DNA of 64,000 nt from Pseudomonadales bacterium (GCA_024234615.1 JACKNY010000001.1:462501-526500), one strand, 5' to 3'. Counted from the first letter of the stretch, positions 10,666 through 20,572 are shown. Numbers and translations are program-made. Notes: a model not told the origin generated them from the sequence alone.

Positions 10666-11442
10666 TTATGGCAGTGTGTTGCTTGAGCGACCCATATAAA
10701 AATTAAAAAATTGTTTCGCTGTGCGGCCGCTTCTGGCCCCTCGAGTCATAGCAAATAATTTAGCAGCCTCATGTAGTTGCTGACGATTTCCGCAATATCC
10801 TTTGAAATAACTATCCACTATCGCCAAGTAGCCATCAATGCTAATGGCGTGAAAAGAAATCCAAAGTCCGAATCGGTCCGACAGTGAAATTTTTTCCTCG
10901 ACGGCGTCACTATAATGAATTTCACTCTCACCGACCTGAGTATCAAGATTATCCTGGAGCTGCTCCGGTACTAGGTGACGTCGATTGGAGGTGGCATAGA
11001 GCAATATATTTTGTGGTGGCTGTTCAATTGAGCCTTCTAAAATACTTTTCAGCGGCTTATAACTGTTTTCCCCAGCCTCGAAGGAAAGGTCGTCACAGAA
11101 AACGATATAGTGGAACGGCTGCTCTCTAATCTCATCTACGATTTCGGGTAAATCGATAAGATCATCTTTATCGACCTGAATTAACCGCAGACCCTGGGTT
11201 TTGTATTGGTTTAGGAGCGCTTTAATCAGGGCTGATTTACCGGTTCCCCTGGCACCCCAAAGCAATGCGTTATTGGCGGGCAGGTCAGCAAGAAAACGTT
11301 CTGTATTGCCGCTTATCTGTTCGATCTGTCGATCAATGCCTACTAAAGATTGGCGGCTAATAGGGTCGATATCCACTACCGCGCGTAGGCGACCTTTACG
11401 TTTACGCCATATTGCTGCTGGAGTTTCATCCCAATTAATCAT
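10666..11442 (-). CDS. DUF815-family AAA+ ATPase
   Basis: This 258-aa P-loop NTPase has Walker A GARGTGKS, Walker B-like YIVFCDDLSFE and sensor-1-like LLYATSNRRHL, in the order typical of DUF815. Members are DnaA/DnaC-like AAA+ proteins of unknown cellular role. The flanking motif QSLVGID (an AAA+ box II-like entry) and the C-terminal RSGRTAKQF fit the family. It lies on the same strand as panP, 47 bp downstream of it, and may be cotranscribed. The family is clear; the biochemical function is not known. Confidence 0.88.
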   Translation of the reverse strand: MINWDETPAAIWRKRKGRLRAVVDIDPISRQSLVGIDRQIEQISGNTERFLADLPANNALLWGARGTGKSALIKALLNQYKTQGLRLIQVDKDDLIDLPEIVDEIREQPFHYIVFCDDLSFEAGENSYKPLKSILEGSIEQPPQNILLYATSNRRHLVPEQLQDNLDTQVGESEIHYSDAVEEKISLSDRFGLWISFHAISIDGYLAIVDSYFKGYCGNRQQLHEAAKLFAMTRGARSGRTAKQFFNFYMGRSSNTLP

Positions 11443-11489
11443 GCTGTCTGATCCTGTTAGTTAATCTGAGCTTCTTTTATTGTTTAACC

Positions 11490-13148
11490 CTATGATGTGA
11501 ACACCGCAGGTGAAGTGTTGAAGACGTCTAAAATTTCATCAATGATAGCTTGTGCTTCGAATTCTTGTGCAATGGCTTTTTGTTCCTGTAGCACCTGCTG
11601 AAGTATTTCCTTTGTGGTCAACGGGTTTGCCAGCACTACCCGGAATACGGCGATCGGTTGTTGGTCATAGGTTGCTGGTTTTAGCAGTGTTCGTGACACA
11701 AAAGTTTTGCCCCGCTGGCGCTGTGTTTTCTGAATCAATATCGTGAGCTGGTTCAGCAGACTATTCACACGTAATGATTCGGTTGCGGTTAAGCGTGCTC
11801 GTTCAGCATTGATTGGGTGGGGTGTGAGTCGATAAGTTAGTATATTCAACTCTGGCTTTGAGATCAGTTCAAACTCGGTGTCCGCTGCTATCAAACTTGC
11901 GAAATACTTTGCCTTATCAATACCTTGGTCAATTAACAGTTGATAGCCCTGGCGTCCGATAATATGTAGCCCGGCATGAATCAATAGTGCGGCTCCAGAG
12001 CGCGAACCTTCCAGCGAAGTGGCACCTAAATCTTTTGACCCCTTGCGCAATATGTAGGCAGCGTGATGCTCAATCGCGGTTACCGATTGTGGATTTTTAA
12101 ATAACAACATGCCCGCACTCATAGGTGTGTACATTTGCTTGTGCGCGTCGATAGTCACCGAATCGGCCTGTTCTATACCTTTTAAGAGGTGTGCATACCG
12201 TGCTGAAAATAGTGTCGGGCCTCCCCATGCAGCATCTACATGAAAATGGCATTGCGATTCTTGAGCGATCTCAGCTAAGCGTTCTAACGGATCTACGGTG
12301 CCGGTTTCGGTAGCGCCAGCGACACCAACAATGGCCACCACTTTTATCTTTTTTTGCTGTAGTGCCTTGCATTGTCGTTCGAGTAATTCAGCTTTGACAC
12401 GAAAATTCCTATCCGTTTCAATCGGAATAATATTGTTGCGCCCGATACCTAAGATGTCCGCGGATTTACTCAACGAATAATGTCCGAGCGCAGAGACTAA
12501 AATAGCCGCGCCGTTATAACCATAGTGCTGGAGTGCTGCATAAAACCCATCTTGTTGGATTCCAGAAAAACCATCTGTCGCGGGAAATGCATTATTGCGT
12601 GCGGCCCACAATGCCGTGATATTTGCGATAGTCCCTCCGGAACAGACAGCCCCAAGCGCAGCGTTGCTTTGATGCATCCACTTGTTATAGAAATCGTCTC
12701 CCTCTCTATAAACCAAGCGGTGCATCATACCGAGTAATTGACGTTCCAGCGGTGTAAAGGCTTTAGATGTTTCAATTTTCACTAAATTTTGATTCAGCGC
12801 CAGCATGATTTTGGATAGCGGCAGCATGAAGTAGGGTAGCGCCGAAGTCATGTGGCCAATAAATCCGGGGGCCGCAGTGTGAACGGAATGAGCAACTAGG
12901 CTATCGAGTAGAAATTCCGTGTGATCTGAGACGAATCGGGGCAACTCAGGTATTGCGGATTCTGCGAAATCCTTTTCGATTTCGTCAATATCTTTTTCGA
13001 TGGCGACAATTCGAGTGCGTAAAAACCCCAGCAGGTTTTCAGAAATTTCGCGATCGATTTTTGCGAGGGTCGAGCCAGGAGATTCAGGGACAGTAAAAAT
13101 TTTATAGAGACTGTCGAGAGAGGCTTCGGCGGTATTGTCGTTGCTCAT
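11490..13148 (-). CDS. panP: PLP-dependent aspartate 1-decarboxylase PanP
   Basis: The product is a group II PLP decarboxylase of about 552 aa. It forms beta-alanine from aspartate for pantothenate/CoA synthesis and replaces PanD in many marine gammaproteobacteria. Substrate-binding SGGTIANITA, cofactor Asp in HVDAAWGG and the Schiff-base Lys in TIDAHKQMYTP are all present. The family relatives glutamate and diaminobutyrate decarboxylase are alternatives, but length and the conserved N-terminal region (VSDHTEFLLDSLVAHSVHT) favour PanP. ATG 13148 is taken. In-frame GTG 13151 and TTG 13157 lie just upstream. It is divergent from the K+ channel gene. Confidence 0.85.
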   Translation of the reverse strand: MSNDNTAEASLDSLYKIFTVPESPGSTLAKIDREISENLLGFLRTRIVAIEKDIDEIEKDFAESAIPELPRFVSDHTEFLLDSLVAHSVHTAAPGFIGHMTSALPYFMLPLSKIMLALNQNLVKIETSKAFTPLERQLLGMMHRLVYREGDDFYNKWMHQSNAALGAVCSGGTIANITALWAARNNAFPATDGFSGIQQDGFYAALQHYGYNGAAILVSALGHYSLSKSADILGIGRNNIIPIETDRNFRVKAELLERQCKALQQKKIKVVAIVGVAGATETGTVDPLERLAEIAQESQCHFHVDAAWGGPTLFSARYAHLLKGIEQADSVTIDAHKQMYTPMSAGMLLFKNPQSVTAIEHHAAYILRKGSKDLGATSLEGSRSGAALLIHAGLHIIGRQGYQLLIDQGIDKAKYFASLIAADTEFELISKPELNILTYRLTPHPINAERARLTATESLRVNSLLNQLTILIQKTQRQRGKTFVSRTLLKPATYDQQPIAVFRVVLANPLTTKEILQQVLQEQKAIAQEFEAQAIIDEILDVFNTSPAVFTS

Positions 13149-13272
13149 CACGCTCAAGGGCTTTAATTAAAAGGAAAATGAAGCTTAGAGCTTCTCGCGA
13201 AAGGATACAATATTTGCGTTAGCGGTCTTAACGCAATAATCTTATCATTGCCGAGCTGAATAGAGTAATTCT

Positions 13273-14085
13273 ATGTCCTTTAAGCCTTTTAAATCCTTGA
13301 TCGGATTAGCGGGTGTCGACCCACAGGAGCGTGCAAAAGCGATTTGGTGGGGGCATGTGTTTGAATGGCCCATGGTCTTTGTTTCCTTTTGGGTGCTGTT
13401 GGAATGGTATCTCGATGTTACTGGCAAACTGACCCTGGAGTACTCTCAATATACCAGCCTCTCAGTGTGGTTGTTGTTTGTTCTGGAAACGGCTGTGCTG
13501 GCAAGTCTGGTTGAAAATCGAGCACATTATTTAAAAACCAACTGGATGAATTTGTTGATTATCCTGGTGGCGATACCTTTCCTGCTACAGCAACAGCAAA
13601 GCTATCCGTTAGCCGCGTTTAGAGTATTCCGATTATTAGTTTTGCTAGGGCTGCTGATTCACGTTTCCAGCGCATTGCGTCAATTGCTGAGTCGACACCA
13701 CCTTGGTATTACATTGCTGGCAAGTTTTATTATTATCGTCTTTGCCGGTGTGATTATTGCCAGTCTTGATCCAGCGATCAAAACACCCTGGGATGGCCTC
13801 TGGTGGGCCTGGGTGACCATCACCACTGTCGGTTATGGCGATATTGTTCCTGTCAGTAATATTGGCAAAGTATTTGCCGGCTTGCTGATTGCTATGGGGG
13901 TTGGCTTGTTTTCAATGTTGACAGCCAGCTTCTCGGCTTTCTTTATGACGCGGGAGGAAGAAAATGTTTCGGCGCAAGAGCAGCTAAGCATAGAAAAGCT
14001 GGAAAAAGTGGAGCATATGCTGAATGTGTTAGAGGAAAAAATTGACCGGTTAATTGAGCAGCAATCCGATAAGGATAAGCCTTAG
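13273..14085 (+). CDS. Voltage-gated-type potassium channel
   Basis: This 270-aa inner-membrane protein has the six-helix layout of the ion transport family. Helices S1-S4 span about residues 30-135. The weak S4 has only two arginines (R117, R120). The pore loop carries the selectivity filter TTVGYGD (184-190) and leads into S6 (about 200-222). A cytoplasmic coiled coil (about 230-265) probably drives tetramerisation. The filter identifies K+ selectivity. With few S4 charges, voltage sensing may be weak. No RCK domain is present. It is divergent from panP. Confidence 0.88.
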   Translation: MSFKPFKSLIGLAGVDPQERAKAIWWGHVFEWPMVFVSFWVLLEWYLDVTGKLTLEYSQYTSLSVWLLFVLETAVLASLVENRAHYLKTNWMNLLIILVAIPFLLQQQQSYPLAAFRVFRLLVLLGLLIHVSSALRQLLSRHHLGITLLASFIIIVFAGVIIASLDPAIKTPWDGLWWAWVTITTVGYGDIVPVSNIGKVFAGLLIAMGVGLFSMLTASFSAFFMTREEENVSAQEQLSIEKLEKVEHMLNVLEEKIDRLIEQQSDKDKP

Positions 14086-14108
14086 ATTTTGGATGATAGA
14101 CCAAGTGA

Positions 14109-14495
14109 CTAAGCTTCGTGTTTACTGAGTGCCACTAGCAGTTGCTGCATAAGACGGTTATTGTGCTCGCGGACGATCAGTTGGGAGTGGAAGAGGGCGT
14201 AGAGTTCAGCAATGGTAATAGTAAGTAGTAAAATAATACCTAGCCATAGGTTGTTTGTGAACATCAGAACAATAGCTGCAACAAATACCGCCAAGTTAAT
14301 CAGGCCTCGCCACCAATTGCCCAAATAGAAATGGTGCAAGCCGCTGATAAATAGGTAGTTCAAGACAGCATAGGTATCGGGATCTTTGACCTGACGCTCG
14401 AGTTGAGTATAAAACTGATTACGTGCAGAATCACTGAGTTCTCGCACTGCCAGCCGGAGGCGCTCTTCTTCTGTAGCGATACTCTGTGCATCCAT
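14109..14495 (-). CDS. TM2-like small membrane protein
   Basis: The product is 128 aa. A soluble helical N-terminus (1-45) precedes GLHHFYLGNWWRGLINL, the turn-and-helix signature of TM2-type proteins, and two hydrophobic segments (about 62-78 and 82-100). A short basic tail follows. The start is 4 nt after the stop of the DUF4177 gene, so the two form an operon. The function is unknown. Confidence 0.75.
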   Translation of the reverse strand: MDAQSIATEEERLRLAVRELSDSARNQFYTQLERQVKDPDTYAVLNYLFISGLHHFYLGNWWRGLINLAVFVAAIVLMFTNNLWLGIILLLTITIAELYALFHSQLIVREHNNRLMQQLLVALSKHEA

Positions 14496-14499
14496 AAAG

Positions 14500-14715
14500 T
14501 TATGCTCTGCCCAGTGTAATAATCACCGTTTCGCGCCGCCAGAATAACCAAAAACGCTTTTGTTCTAAAACTTGAAACACTAACTGCCAACCATCGGCAG
14601 CCTCTTTGTTTAAGGTGACCTCTAACTTTTTTAACGGCATACCTGAGGCGCCTAAAAATAATGTGCCTAAGGCGCCTTCGGAAACAGCCAGCACTTTATA
14701 TTCTTTATAGAGCAT
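14500..14715 (-). CDS. DUF4177 domain protein
   Basis: The product is 71 aa, a small alpha/beta protein with the DUF4177 pattern. It opens with a YKEYKVLAV-type strand, has NKEAADGWQLVFQVLE in the middle and ends in a strand IITLGR. It is cotranscribed with the TM2-like gene. The ATG is at 14715. The function is unknown. Confidence 0.75.
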   Translation of the reverse strand: MLYKEYKVLAVSEGALGTLFLGASGMPLKKLEVTLNKEAADGWQLVFQVLEQKRFWLFWRRETVIITLGRA

Positions 14716-14747
14716 GATGTAGATTCCTTTTGGTGTGGAAAGGTTAT

Positions 14748-17561
14748 TTAACTAGCCAGGGGAGAAATGACGTCGGTCTGTTCGGTGAGTAATAACGATT
14801 CAAATTCACTGATAGGCATAGGCTTGCTAAAATAATAGCCCTGGAATTCAAGACAATCATTCTCATGGAGGAAGTTTATCTGCTGTTTAGTTTCTACGCC
14901 CTCAGCGATGACGCGTAAATTAAGCTGTTTGGCCATGGCAATAATGGCGGTCACTATGGCGGCATCGTCAAGGTCATTGGGAAGGTCGCGGATAAAAGAT
15001 TGATCTATTTTGAGCGTGTCGATGGGCAATTTTTTAAGGTAACTTAATGAGGAATAGCCCATGCCAAAATCATCAATAGAGACCATCACTCCCAGCTCTC
15101 TAATATGATTCAGTTTTTCTACGATTTCTTCGATATTATGAATGACCATACCCTCGGTGATCTCGATTTCCAAATGCCGTTGAGGGATGTCCGTTTCCTG
15201 TAAGATGTCTGAAACCTCATTGACAAACTGCGGTCGTCTAAACTGACGTGGACTGATATTTACGGCTAATGTTAGGCCGTCTTGCCATATCTCTTGATCT
15301 AGCCAAAGTTTGATTTGTTGACAAGCACGGCGGATGACCCACTCGCCGACCTGGAAGACCATGCCGGTTGACTCCAGAATAGGTATAAATTCCGTTGGTG
15401 AGACGAGTCCAATCGTGGGGGAATTCCAGCGCAGTAATATTTCGGCGCCAATCAGGCGGTTTTGATAATTGTATTGGGGCTGTACATAGAGTAGGTATTC
15501 CTCGTTATTCAGGGCATTACGTAATTGATTTTCTAGAGAGAGTTGGCGGCTGGCCTTGGTCGTCATTTCTGCCGTAAAACGGGTGATGTTGGCGCGTCCT
15601 CGCGCTTTTGCCTGGTACATGGCGGTGTCGGCAAATTGTAAAATGGAGTCGGCACTTTCCGCTGCATCTGGAAAGAGTACCATGCCGATGCTAGCAGTGA
15701 CCTGAAGTTCATGACCTAAAATGTGGTGAGGCAGGGAAACAAGGTCGAGAAGTTTTTCTGCAAATCCCAGTGCTTTTTGATCAGCCTCTTCAATATCAGC
15801 GCTGAGATAAGGCAAAATCACCACAAATTCGTCACCACCTAAACGGGCAACAGTGTCTTCATCTCGCAGATTTGCCGTGAACCGGTTAGCCAGTTCTTTT
15901 AACACTTCGTCACCTGTGGGGTGTCCGAGAGAATCGTTGATTTTCTTAAAGTCATCCAGATCGATGAATAACAGTGCGCCAATATATTGATGGCGTCTAG
16001 CTGTCGTAATGGCAAGGCGCAGACGGTCCTGTAAAAGGGATCTATTTGGCAGCCCGGTTAGGATATCGTGGTAGGCTAAATGCTGGATCTCCTCATCCTG
16101 CTGTTTGCGTTCAGTGATGTCTTTGATGGACATGATGCAGAATTCTTTGTCGTCATAGATAAAATAACCAGTGGAAATTTCGACCGGGAATCGCTCGCCT
16201 GCTTTTGTGCTGTTGTAAGTGTTGGTTACTAGCTTCTCATTGGTCTTGACCGCCGACCACCATTTATCCCAAGCCGTCATTTCGAAATCAGGGTTGAAAA
16301 TATCAACTGTTTGACCGATCAATTCCTCTCGAGTGTAGCCATAGCGCTCGCAGGTGGTGTCGTTAGCTACCACGACCGTACCGCTCGAGTCGATGGTGAG
16401 TATTGAGTCCGGGGTTTGGTTTAAGGCGAAATCCCTAAGCATTAGCGCCTGTTCCGAGCGTCTATTTTCTGTGTTGTCTTGTAATATGCCGGAAAACCAA
16501 ACGGGTTTACCCTTGTGCGTAGTGGCGAGGCCGATTGCTCTAACCCAAATGTTTTTATTATCGGCGCGAACCATACTAAATTTGATATCGAAAGGGTCTC
16601 CAGATTTGACTGATTGTGAAAGTGCTTTTTCAACGCTAGGTTTATGTTCTAGATCGATGCGATTATAGATATCATTCAGATCTAACTCATAACCGGCAGG
16701 CAAGCCAAGGATGTTACAGAGTTCCTTTGACCAAAGCAGTTCGCCAGTCTCGATAGAGTAATCCCAGCCACCCACTTTGGCGAGACGATTGGTTTTTACG
16801 AGGAGCTCTTCGTTACGTAGTAATGCGGTTTCATTTTGGTGGCGTTCGGTAATAAGGTCCTCGGTCGCTTGGATAAATTTGTTACAGGACAGGACTAATT
16901 GTCCTAACTCATCGTCGCTATTCCTATTTTCTACCAGGAGCCGTTGTTTTTCCGGCGCCCGCGGATCAATCAACCGGATTTTCTCGGCGATAGTAATCAG
17001 AGGTTGGGTTACATAGCTGGAAAATAGGGCTAGAAGTACGAAAGTCAGGATCAGAAGAGCAATAAAGTTACCAGTGAGAAGCGAAAAAGCGTGGCTATAA
17101 AAACTGGTAAAGAGCACATCCTGATCAACGGTAATGGAGAGTACGCCGAGATTACGCTTAGGCGTGGAATCAATACTTTCAAGCGGAATAAGGTAGTCGC
17201 GAAACTCTGTATCCAGCAGACGGGTGATAAAGCGAGTGGCACTTTTGCGCGGTGCTATTTGCCGTTGCCCCAATTGCTGGTTATCGATATCAAAAATCTT
17301 AACCTGAACGATAAAGGGATACTCTAACAATCCTGCGATCGTGTGATCGGCTAGTGCCTTGTCTGACGTTTGAACAGCGCGGGTTGCAGTGTGGGCAGCA
17401 ACGTCGAGAATCTTTTTAACGATAAGCGCCTTCTCTTCGCTATGCTCCATATAATCGAGTGAGACTTGAACCGTACCGATTAAGAGACTAATAGCAAGGG
17501 CTAATAGGATGCTCAGCTTGATGAGCTTATGTGAGAGAGAGTGTCGAGGTTTTCTTATCAT
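14748..17561 (-). CDS. Membrane sensor with HAMP, PAS, GGDEF and EAL domains
   Basis: This 937-aa c-di-GMP enzyme is built in order. TM1 (about 13-35) is followed by a periplasmic sensor of about 130 residues, TM2 (about 166-190), a HAMP-like linker, two PAS domains (about 250-370 and 375-490), GGDEF (about 495-660) and EAL (about 675-925). The cyclase signature is an intact GGDEF (ARLGGDEFVV), and IDLDDFKKIND carries the metal Asp. The EAL motif reads EILLRW. DDFGMGYSSL, LKIDQSFI and AEGVET keep the phosphodiesterase metal and catalytic residues. Both activities are therefore possible. The first ATG is 17561 (TTG 17567 precedes it). Confidence 0.92.
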   Translation of the reverse strand: MIRKPRHSLSHKLIKLSILLALAISLLIGTVQVSLDYMEHSEEKALIVKKILDVAAHTATRAVQTSDKALADHTIAGLLEYPFIVQVKIFDIDNQQLGQRQIAPRKSATRFITRLLDTEFRDYLIPLESIDSTPKRNLGVLSITVDQDVLFTSFYSHAFSLLTGNFIALLILTFVLLALFSSYVTQPLITIAEKIRLIDPRAPEKQRLLVENRNSDDELGQLVLSCNKFIQATEDLITERHQNETALLRNEELLVKTNRLAKVGGWDYSIETGELLWSKELCNILGLPAGYELDLNDIYNRIDLEHKPSVEKALSQSVKSGDPFDIKFSMVRADNKNIWVRAIGLATTHKGKPVWFSGILQDNTENRRSEQALMLRDFALNQTPDSILTIDSSGTVVVANDTTCERYGYTREELIGQTVDIFNPDFEMTAWDKWWSAVKTNEKLVTNTYNSTKAGERFPVEISTGYFIYDDKEFCIMSIKDITERKQQDEEIQHLAYHDILTGLPNRSLLQDRLRLAITTARRHQYIGALLFIDLDDFKKINDSLGHPTGDEVLKELANRFTANLRDEDTVARLGGDEFVVILPYLSADIEEADQKALGFAEKLLDLVSLPHHILGHELQVTASIGMVLFPDAAESADSILQFADTAMYQAKARGRANITRFTAEMTTKASRQLSLENQLRNALNNEEYLLYVQPQYNYQNRLIGAEILLRWNSPTIGLVSPTEFIPILESTGMVFQVGEWVIRRACQQIKLWLDQEIWQDGLTLAVNISPRQFRRPQFVNEVSDILQETDIPQRHLEIEITEGMVIHNIEEIVEKLNHIRELGVMVSIDDFGMGYSSLSYLKKLPIDTLKIDQSFIRDLPNDLDDAAIVTAIIAMAKQLNLRVIAEGVETKQQINFLHENDCLEFQGYYFSKPMPISEFESLLLTEQTDVISPLAS

Positions 17562-17709
17562 TATCAAACTATGGTAATGGTTTAACTATCAATAGTAGAT
17601 GAAGAGTTGTGTTTTCGCACTTAAGTTATAGAAATTATTAGCTATTTCGGCCATGTATCGGTTTGCTTTAATCAGCAAATTTTTTCTTAATTAGAGTCTC
17701 CGGCGCTGG

Positions 17710-18279
17710 TTAGGAGATAGTTAGAGGTAGCTTGTGCAATGGTTTGTAAATGGGGCCGCAAGAGGTTAATTCACTACTAAAAATTATCACTTGGTTAATG
17801 GCTAGTGGCAGGCTATCAAAGGTTATTGCTTGAGGTAGATAGGCGGGTTGCCGCTTGGAATATCTGGCAAGGCTTATGTGGGGACGAAATAACCGATCTT
17901 CAGGTGTTAGGGCAATTGCTCTCGCGGCTAATTCGCTGGCTCTTGCAAGCGCCAGCAGCTCAGAGCTGGGTGCAAACAATGCGGCAATAACTTGTGGCTT
18001 GCTGGTTGAAGGGAAGCAGTGAATACACTTAAACCGGATGCTAAAGGGTTGGTGTCCGGCTAATGTTTTGCTGAGTACTGCCGGCAAAACCACTAATTGA
18101 CGGGGATTCAGATTACCTAAAAAGCGTAGTGTAATATGCCAATTTTTAGGGTCAATCCAACGTAAATCCTTTAAGGGGGCCTGGTCTTTTAGTAATGCGC
18201 TGGCTTGCACCAGTCTTTGCGTGAATGCTTGGTCTGGTATAGTGGCGATAAATGTACGCACTTGCCGGTGGTGTGACAT
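17710..18279 (-). CDS. thpR: RNA 2',3'-cyclic phosphodiesterase ThpR
   Basis: This 189-aa 2H phosphoesterase has both catalytic motifs, HIT (48-50, in NWHITLRFLG) and HIS (134-136, in RPHISLARY). They occupy the two symmetrical lobes typical of the bacterial 2'-5' RNA ligase/ThpR family, which opens 2',3'-cyclic phosphate RNA ends. ATG 18279 is the first good start; the TTG at 18303 would extend it without homology. It is divergent from the flavodoxin gene, with only 34 bp between starts. Confidence 0.88.
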   Translation of the reverse strand: MSHHRQVRTFIATIPDQAFTQRLVQASALLKDQAPLKDLRWIDPKNWHITLRFLGNLNPRQLVVLPAVLSKTLAGHQPFSIRFKCIHCFPSTSKPQVIAALFAPSSELLALARASELAARAIALTPEDRLFRPHISLARYSKRQPAYLPQAITFDSLPLAINQVIIFSSELTSCGPIYKPLHKLPLTIS

Positions 18280-18313
18280 TGTCTTTTTCAGTGAGTTTAT
18301 CAAGGTGACGTTT

Positions 18314-18775
18314 GTGAGCAGTAAACGACTACTGATTCTATATCATAGCCAGTCAGGTAATACAGAGCGAATGGCGCAAGCGGTTTATACCGGGGCCCTG
18401 CAAGAAGTGGAGGTTGAAACTCGATTAATTAGAGCGTTCGATGCTGATATAAAGGACCTCATTCGCAGCGATGCGGTAATCATTGGTACGCCCGAAAACT
18501 TCGGCTATATGTCTGGTGCAATAAAAGATTTCTTTGACCGCACCTATTATCCAGCGCAAGAGTATGGACTAAATTTGTCCTATGCATTGTTCGTGAGCGC
18601 GGGTAATGATGGCAGCGGTGCAGTACGTGAAATAGACCGTATTCTCTTGGGTTACCCGATGAAAAAGGTGGCGGAACCTATGGTCGCGCAGGGAGAGGTG
18701 ACGGATGCTGTTCTTGTGAAATGCGAAGAGTTAGGCTTGAACCTCGCGACTGGTCTGGCTTTTGGTATTTACTGA
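18314..18775 (+). CDS. Flavodoxin-family protein
   Basis: The product is 153 aa. The FMN phosphate loop is YHSQSGNTERMA near the N-terminus, with a flavin-loop GTPENFGYMSGAIKDF and a late SAGNDGSGAVREI segment, as in NAD(P)H:quinone reductase-type flavodoxins. GTG 18314 is chosen because AAGGTGA lies 5 nt before it and the flavodoxin fold begins immediately. The frame upstream to ATG 18221 runs across the thpR start and lacks homology. The last 45 bp overlap the end of the convergent antiporter gene. Confidence 0.85.
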   Translation: MSSKRLLILYHSQSGNTERMAQAVYTGALQEVEVETRLIRAFDADIKDLIRSDAVIIGTPENFGYMSGAIKDFFDRTYYPAQEYGLNLSYALFVSAGNDGSGAVREIDRILLGYPMKKVAEPMVAQGEVTDAVLVKCEELGLNLATGLAFGIY

Positions 18776-20572
18776 CTCCAACTCTTCATAATCCAAGCTG
18801 ATGATTGACCATCCTGCGCTGGGGTTTACCTGGTTTTCATCTGAGATGACATGCAGCCTACCGGCTTTATTGATGGCAAAAAGAGGATAAAGACGGGCTT
18901 TATCGTTCTGCAACAGGTCTTCAAAACTAAAATTCTCAGTTAAGTTAGTGGTGCGAATTTTTGCGCCTTTGTTGAGTAAGCTGGCGAATTTACCGTAGGT
19001 CAGGTCTCGATTGAAAAGCGTTCGGCCCTTATGTCGAGATGACACTCGATGTTTTTCGGCGCCAGCTCTTTCCGAAATAATAGATATAGAGAACAAGTTA
19101 TGCTCACCGAATTCCGGGCGATAGCGCATGCAGGCCACCGCATTAAAATCACGTTGTGGTGACAGCGCCAGTAATCGTCCGATACCGACCAAATCCAGGT
19201 GGGTATCGGCATATTCCGAAACTGGATTACCATAGAAGGTATTAAAGCCCTTCATTCGCGCCGCGCTAATATTTTCCCAGCTGGTGTCGGTTAATAATAC
19301 GTTGAAACCCACGTCTTTAAGAGCGGTCGCCAATGCGCAGGCCACATCATTGGCGCCAACGACAAGAAATCCGCGCGGTGATGGTTCGTCGACTTGTAGG
19401 AGTCTGGCAAGTATGCGTGATGTGGTGCTCTGCAACACTACTGTGCCAATGATGATAATGAAGGTGAGCGGGACGAGCAGCTTGGCTTCTGTAAAACCGG
19501 CAGACTCTAAGCGTAAAGCAAAAAATGCGGACACCGCTGCGGCGACAATACCGCGTGGCCCGATCCAGGAAATCAGGGCACGCTCTTTCCAGCTAAGATC
19601 AGATTTGAACGTGGAACATGCCACGGCCAGTGGACGAGCAACAAACTGCATGATGAGCAGCAGGACTAGCGCTGGCCAGCCCAAAAGCGCCAAGTCTGCA
19701 AACTCGATACGTGCCGCAAGTAAAATGAACAGTCCAGAAATAAGGAGTATCGACAGATTTTCTTTGAAGGAAAGGATGTCCTCTACGTTGACATCGCGCA
19801 TGTTGGCGAGCCATACGCCCATTATCGTAACACAAAGCAGTCCGGATTCTTCAGCCATTGTATTACTTAAGGTAAAGGCCATTAAGACGAGGGCGATAGT
19901 GCCAAGATTGTGCAGGTAGCTGGGGAGTAGTCGGAAACGCAAAATAAGACCGAGTGCGTAGCCTGTAGCGCAGCCAATCAAGCCACCTGCCAGCAAAATT
20001 TGGAAGAACAGATAAAAAGTATGGGTAAGATCGTCACCGGTACCTAATGAAATAATTGACTCATAAACCAGTACGGCGAGCAAAGCGCCGATGGGGTCTA
20101 TCATAATGCCTTCCCAGCGTAACACGTTGGCAATACGCCGGTTTGGTCTGACGCTGCGCAGCATGGGGATAACAACAGTTGGCCCTGTCACCACCACCAG
20201 TGAGCCCATCAACAGGCTCATTGACCAACTAAAATCCAGTAGTGAATGGCAAGCGATTGCAGCAATACCACAGGTAATCAGGGCACCGACACTGACCAGT
20301 CGTTGTACTACATTTGCAAGTCCTTTAATTTCCGTAAATTTGAGGGTGAGGCTGCCTTCAAAGAGAATGATTGCAACGCTCAGGGAAACTAAGGGGAAGA
20401 ATAAGTCGCCTAGTAGTTGGTCGGGGTTGAGCCAATTAATACCTGGACCTAGAACAATCCCGGTCAATAAAAGGAAAAGAATGGCAGGTAATTTTACCCG
20501 CCATGCCAGCCATTGGCACAGCAAACTAGCAATTCCGATAAAGGCGATAGTCAATGTGATTGACACAGGCAT
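18731..20572 (-). CDS. CPA1-type Na+/H+ (cation:proton) antiporter with TrkA-N-like C-terminus
   Basis: The product is about 613 aa. The first 400 residues hold about twelve hydrophobic helices of a monovalent cation:proton antiporter. They include the core WEGIMIDPIGALLAV (Asp of the transport site) and WIGPRGIVAAAV. A soluble region follows, starting RGFLVVGANDVACALATAL, a Rossmann-like NAD-binding entry of TrkA-N type. ATG 20572 starts directly at the first helix; an extension to 20854 would run across the divergent transporter start. The C-terminal coding end overlaps the convergent flavodoxin gene by 45 bp. Confidence 0.87.
   Translation of the reverse strand: MPVSITLTIAFIGIASLLCQWLAWRVKLPAILFLLLTGIVLGPGINWLNPDQLLGDLFFPLVSLSVAIILFEGSLTLKFTEIKGLANVVQRLVSVGALITCGIAAIACHSLLDFSWSMSLLMGSLVVVTGPTVVIPMLRSVRPNRRIANVLRWEGIMIDPIGALLAVLVYESIISLGTGDDLTHTFYLFFQILLAGGLIGCATGYALGLILRFRLLPSYLHNLGTIALVLMAFTLSNTMAEESGLLCVTIMGVWLANMRDVNVEDILSFKENLSILLISGLFILLAARIEFADLALLGWPALVLLLIMQFVARPLAVACSTFKSDLSWKERALISWIGPRGIVAAAVSAFFALRLESAGFTEAKLLVPLTFIIIIGTVVLQSTTSRILARLLQVDEPSPRGFLVVGANDVACALATALKDVGFNVLLTDTSWENISAARMKGFNTFYGNPVSEYADTHLDLVGIGRLLALSPQRDFNAVACMRYRPEFGEHNLFSISIISERAGAEKHRVSSRHKGRTLFNRDLTYGKFASLLNKGAKIRTTNLTENFSFEDLLQNDKARLYPLFAINKAGRLHVISDENQVNPSAGWSIISLDYEELESVNTKSQTSREVQA

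Noticed and set aside
18221..18313. N-terminal extension of the flavodoxin gene
   Set aside because: It overlaps the divergent thpR start, has no flavodoxin similarity, and GTG 18314 has a good ribosome-binding site.
19284..19919. 211-codon frame antisense to the antiporter
   Set aside because: It is a mirror of the real coding strand, with low-complexity Ser/Arg/Thr composition and no ribosome-binding site.
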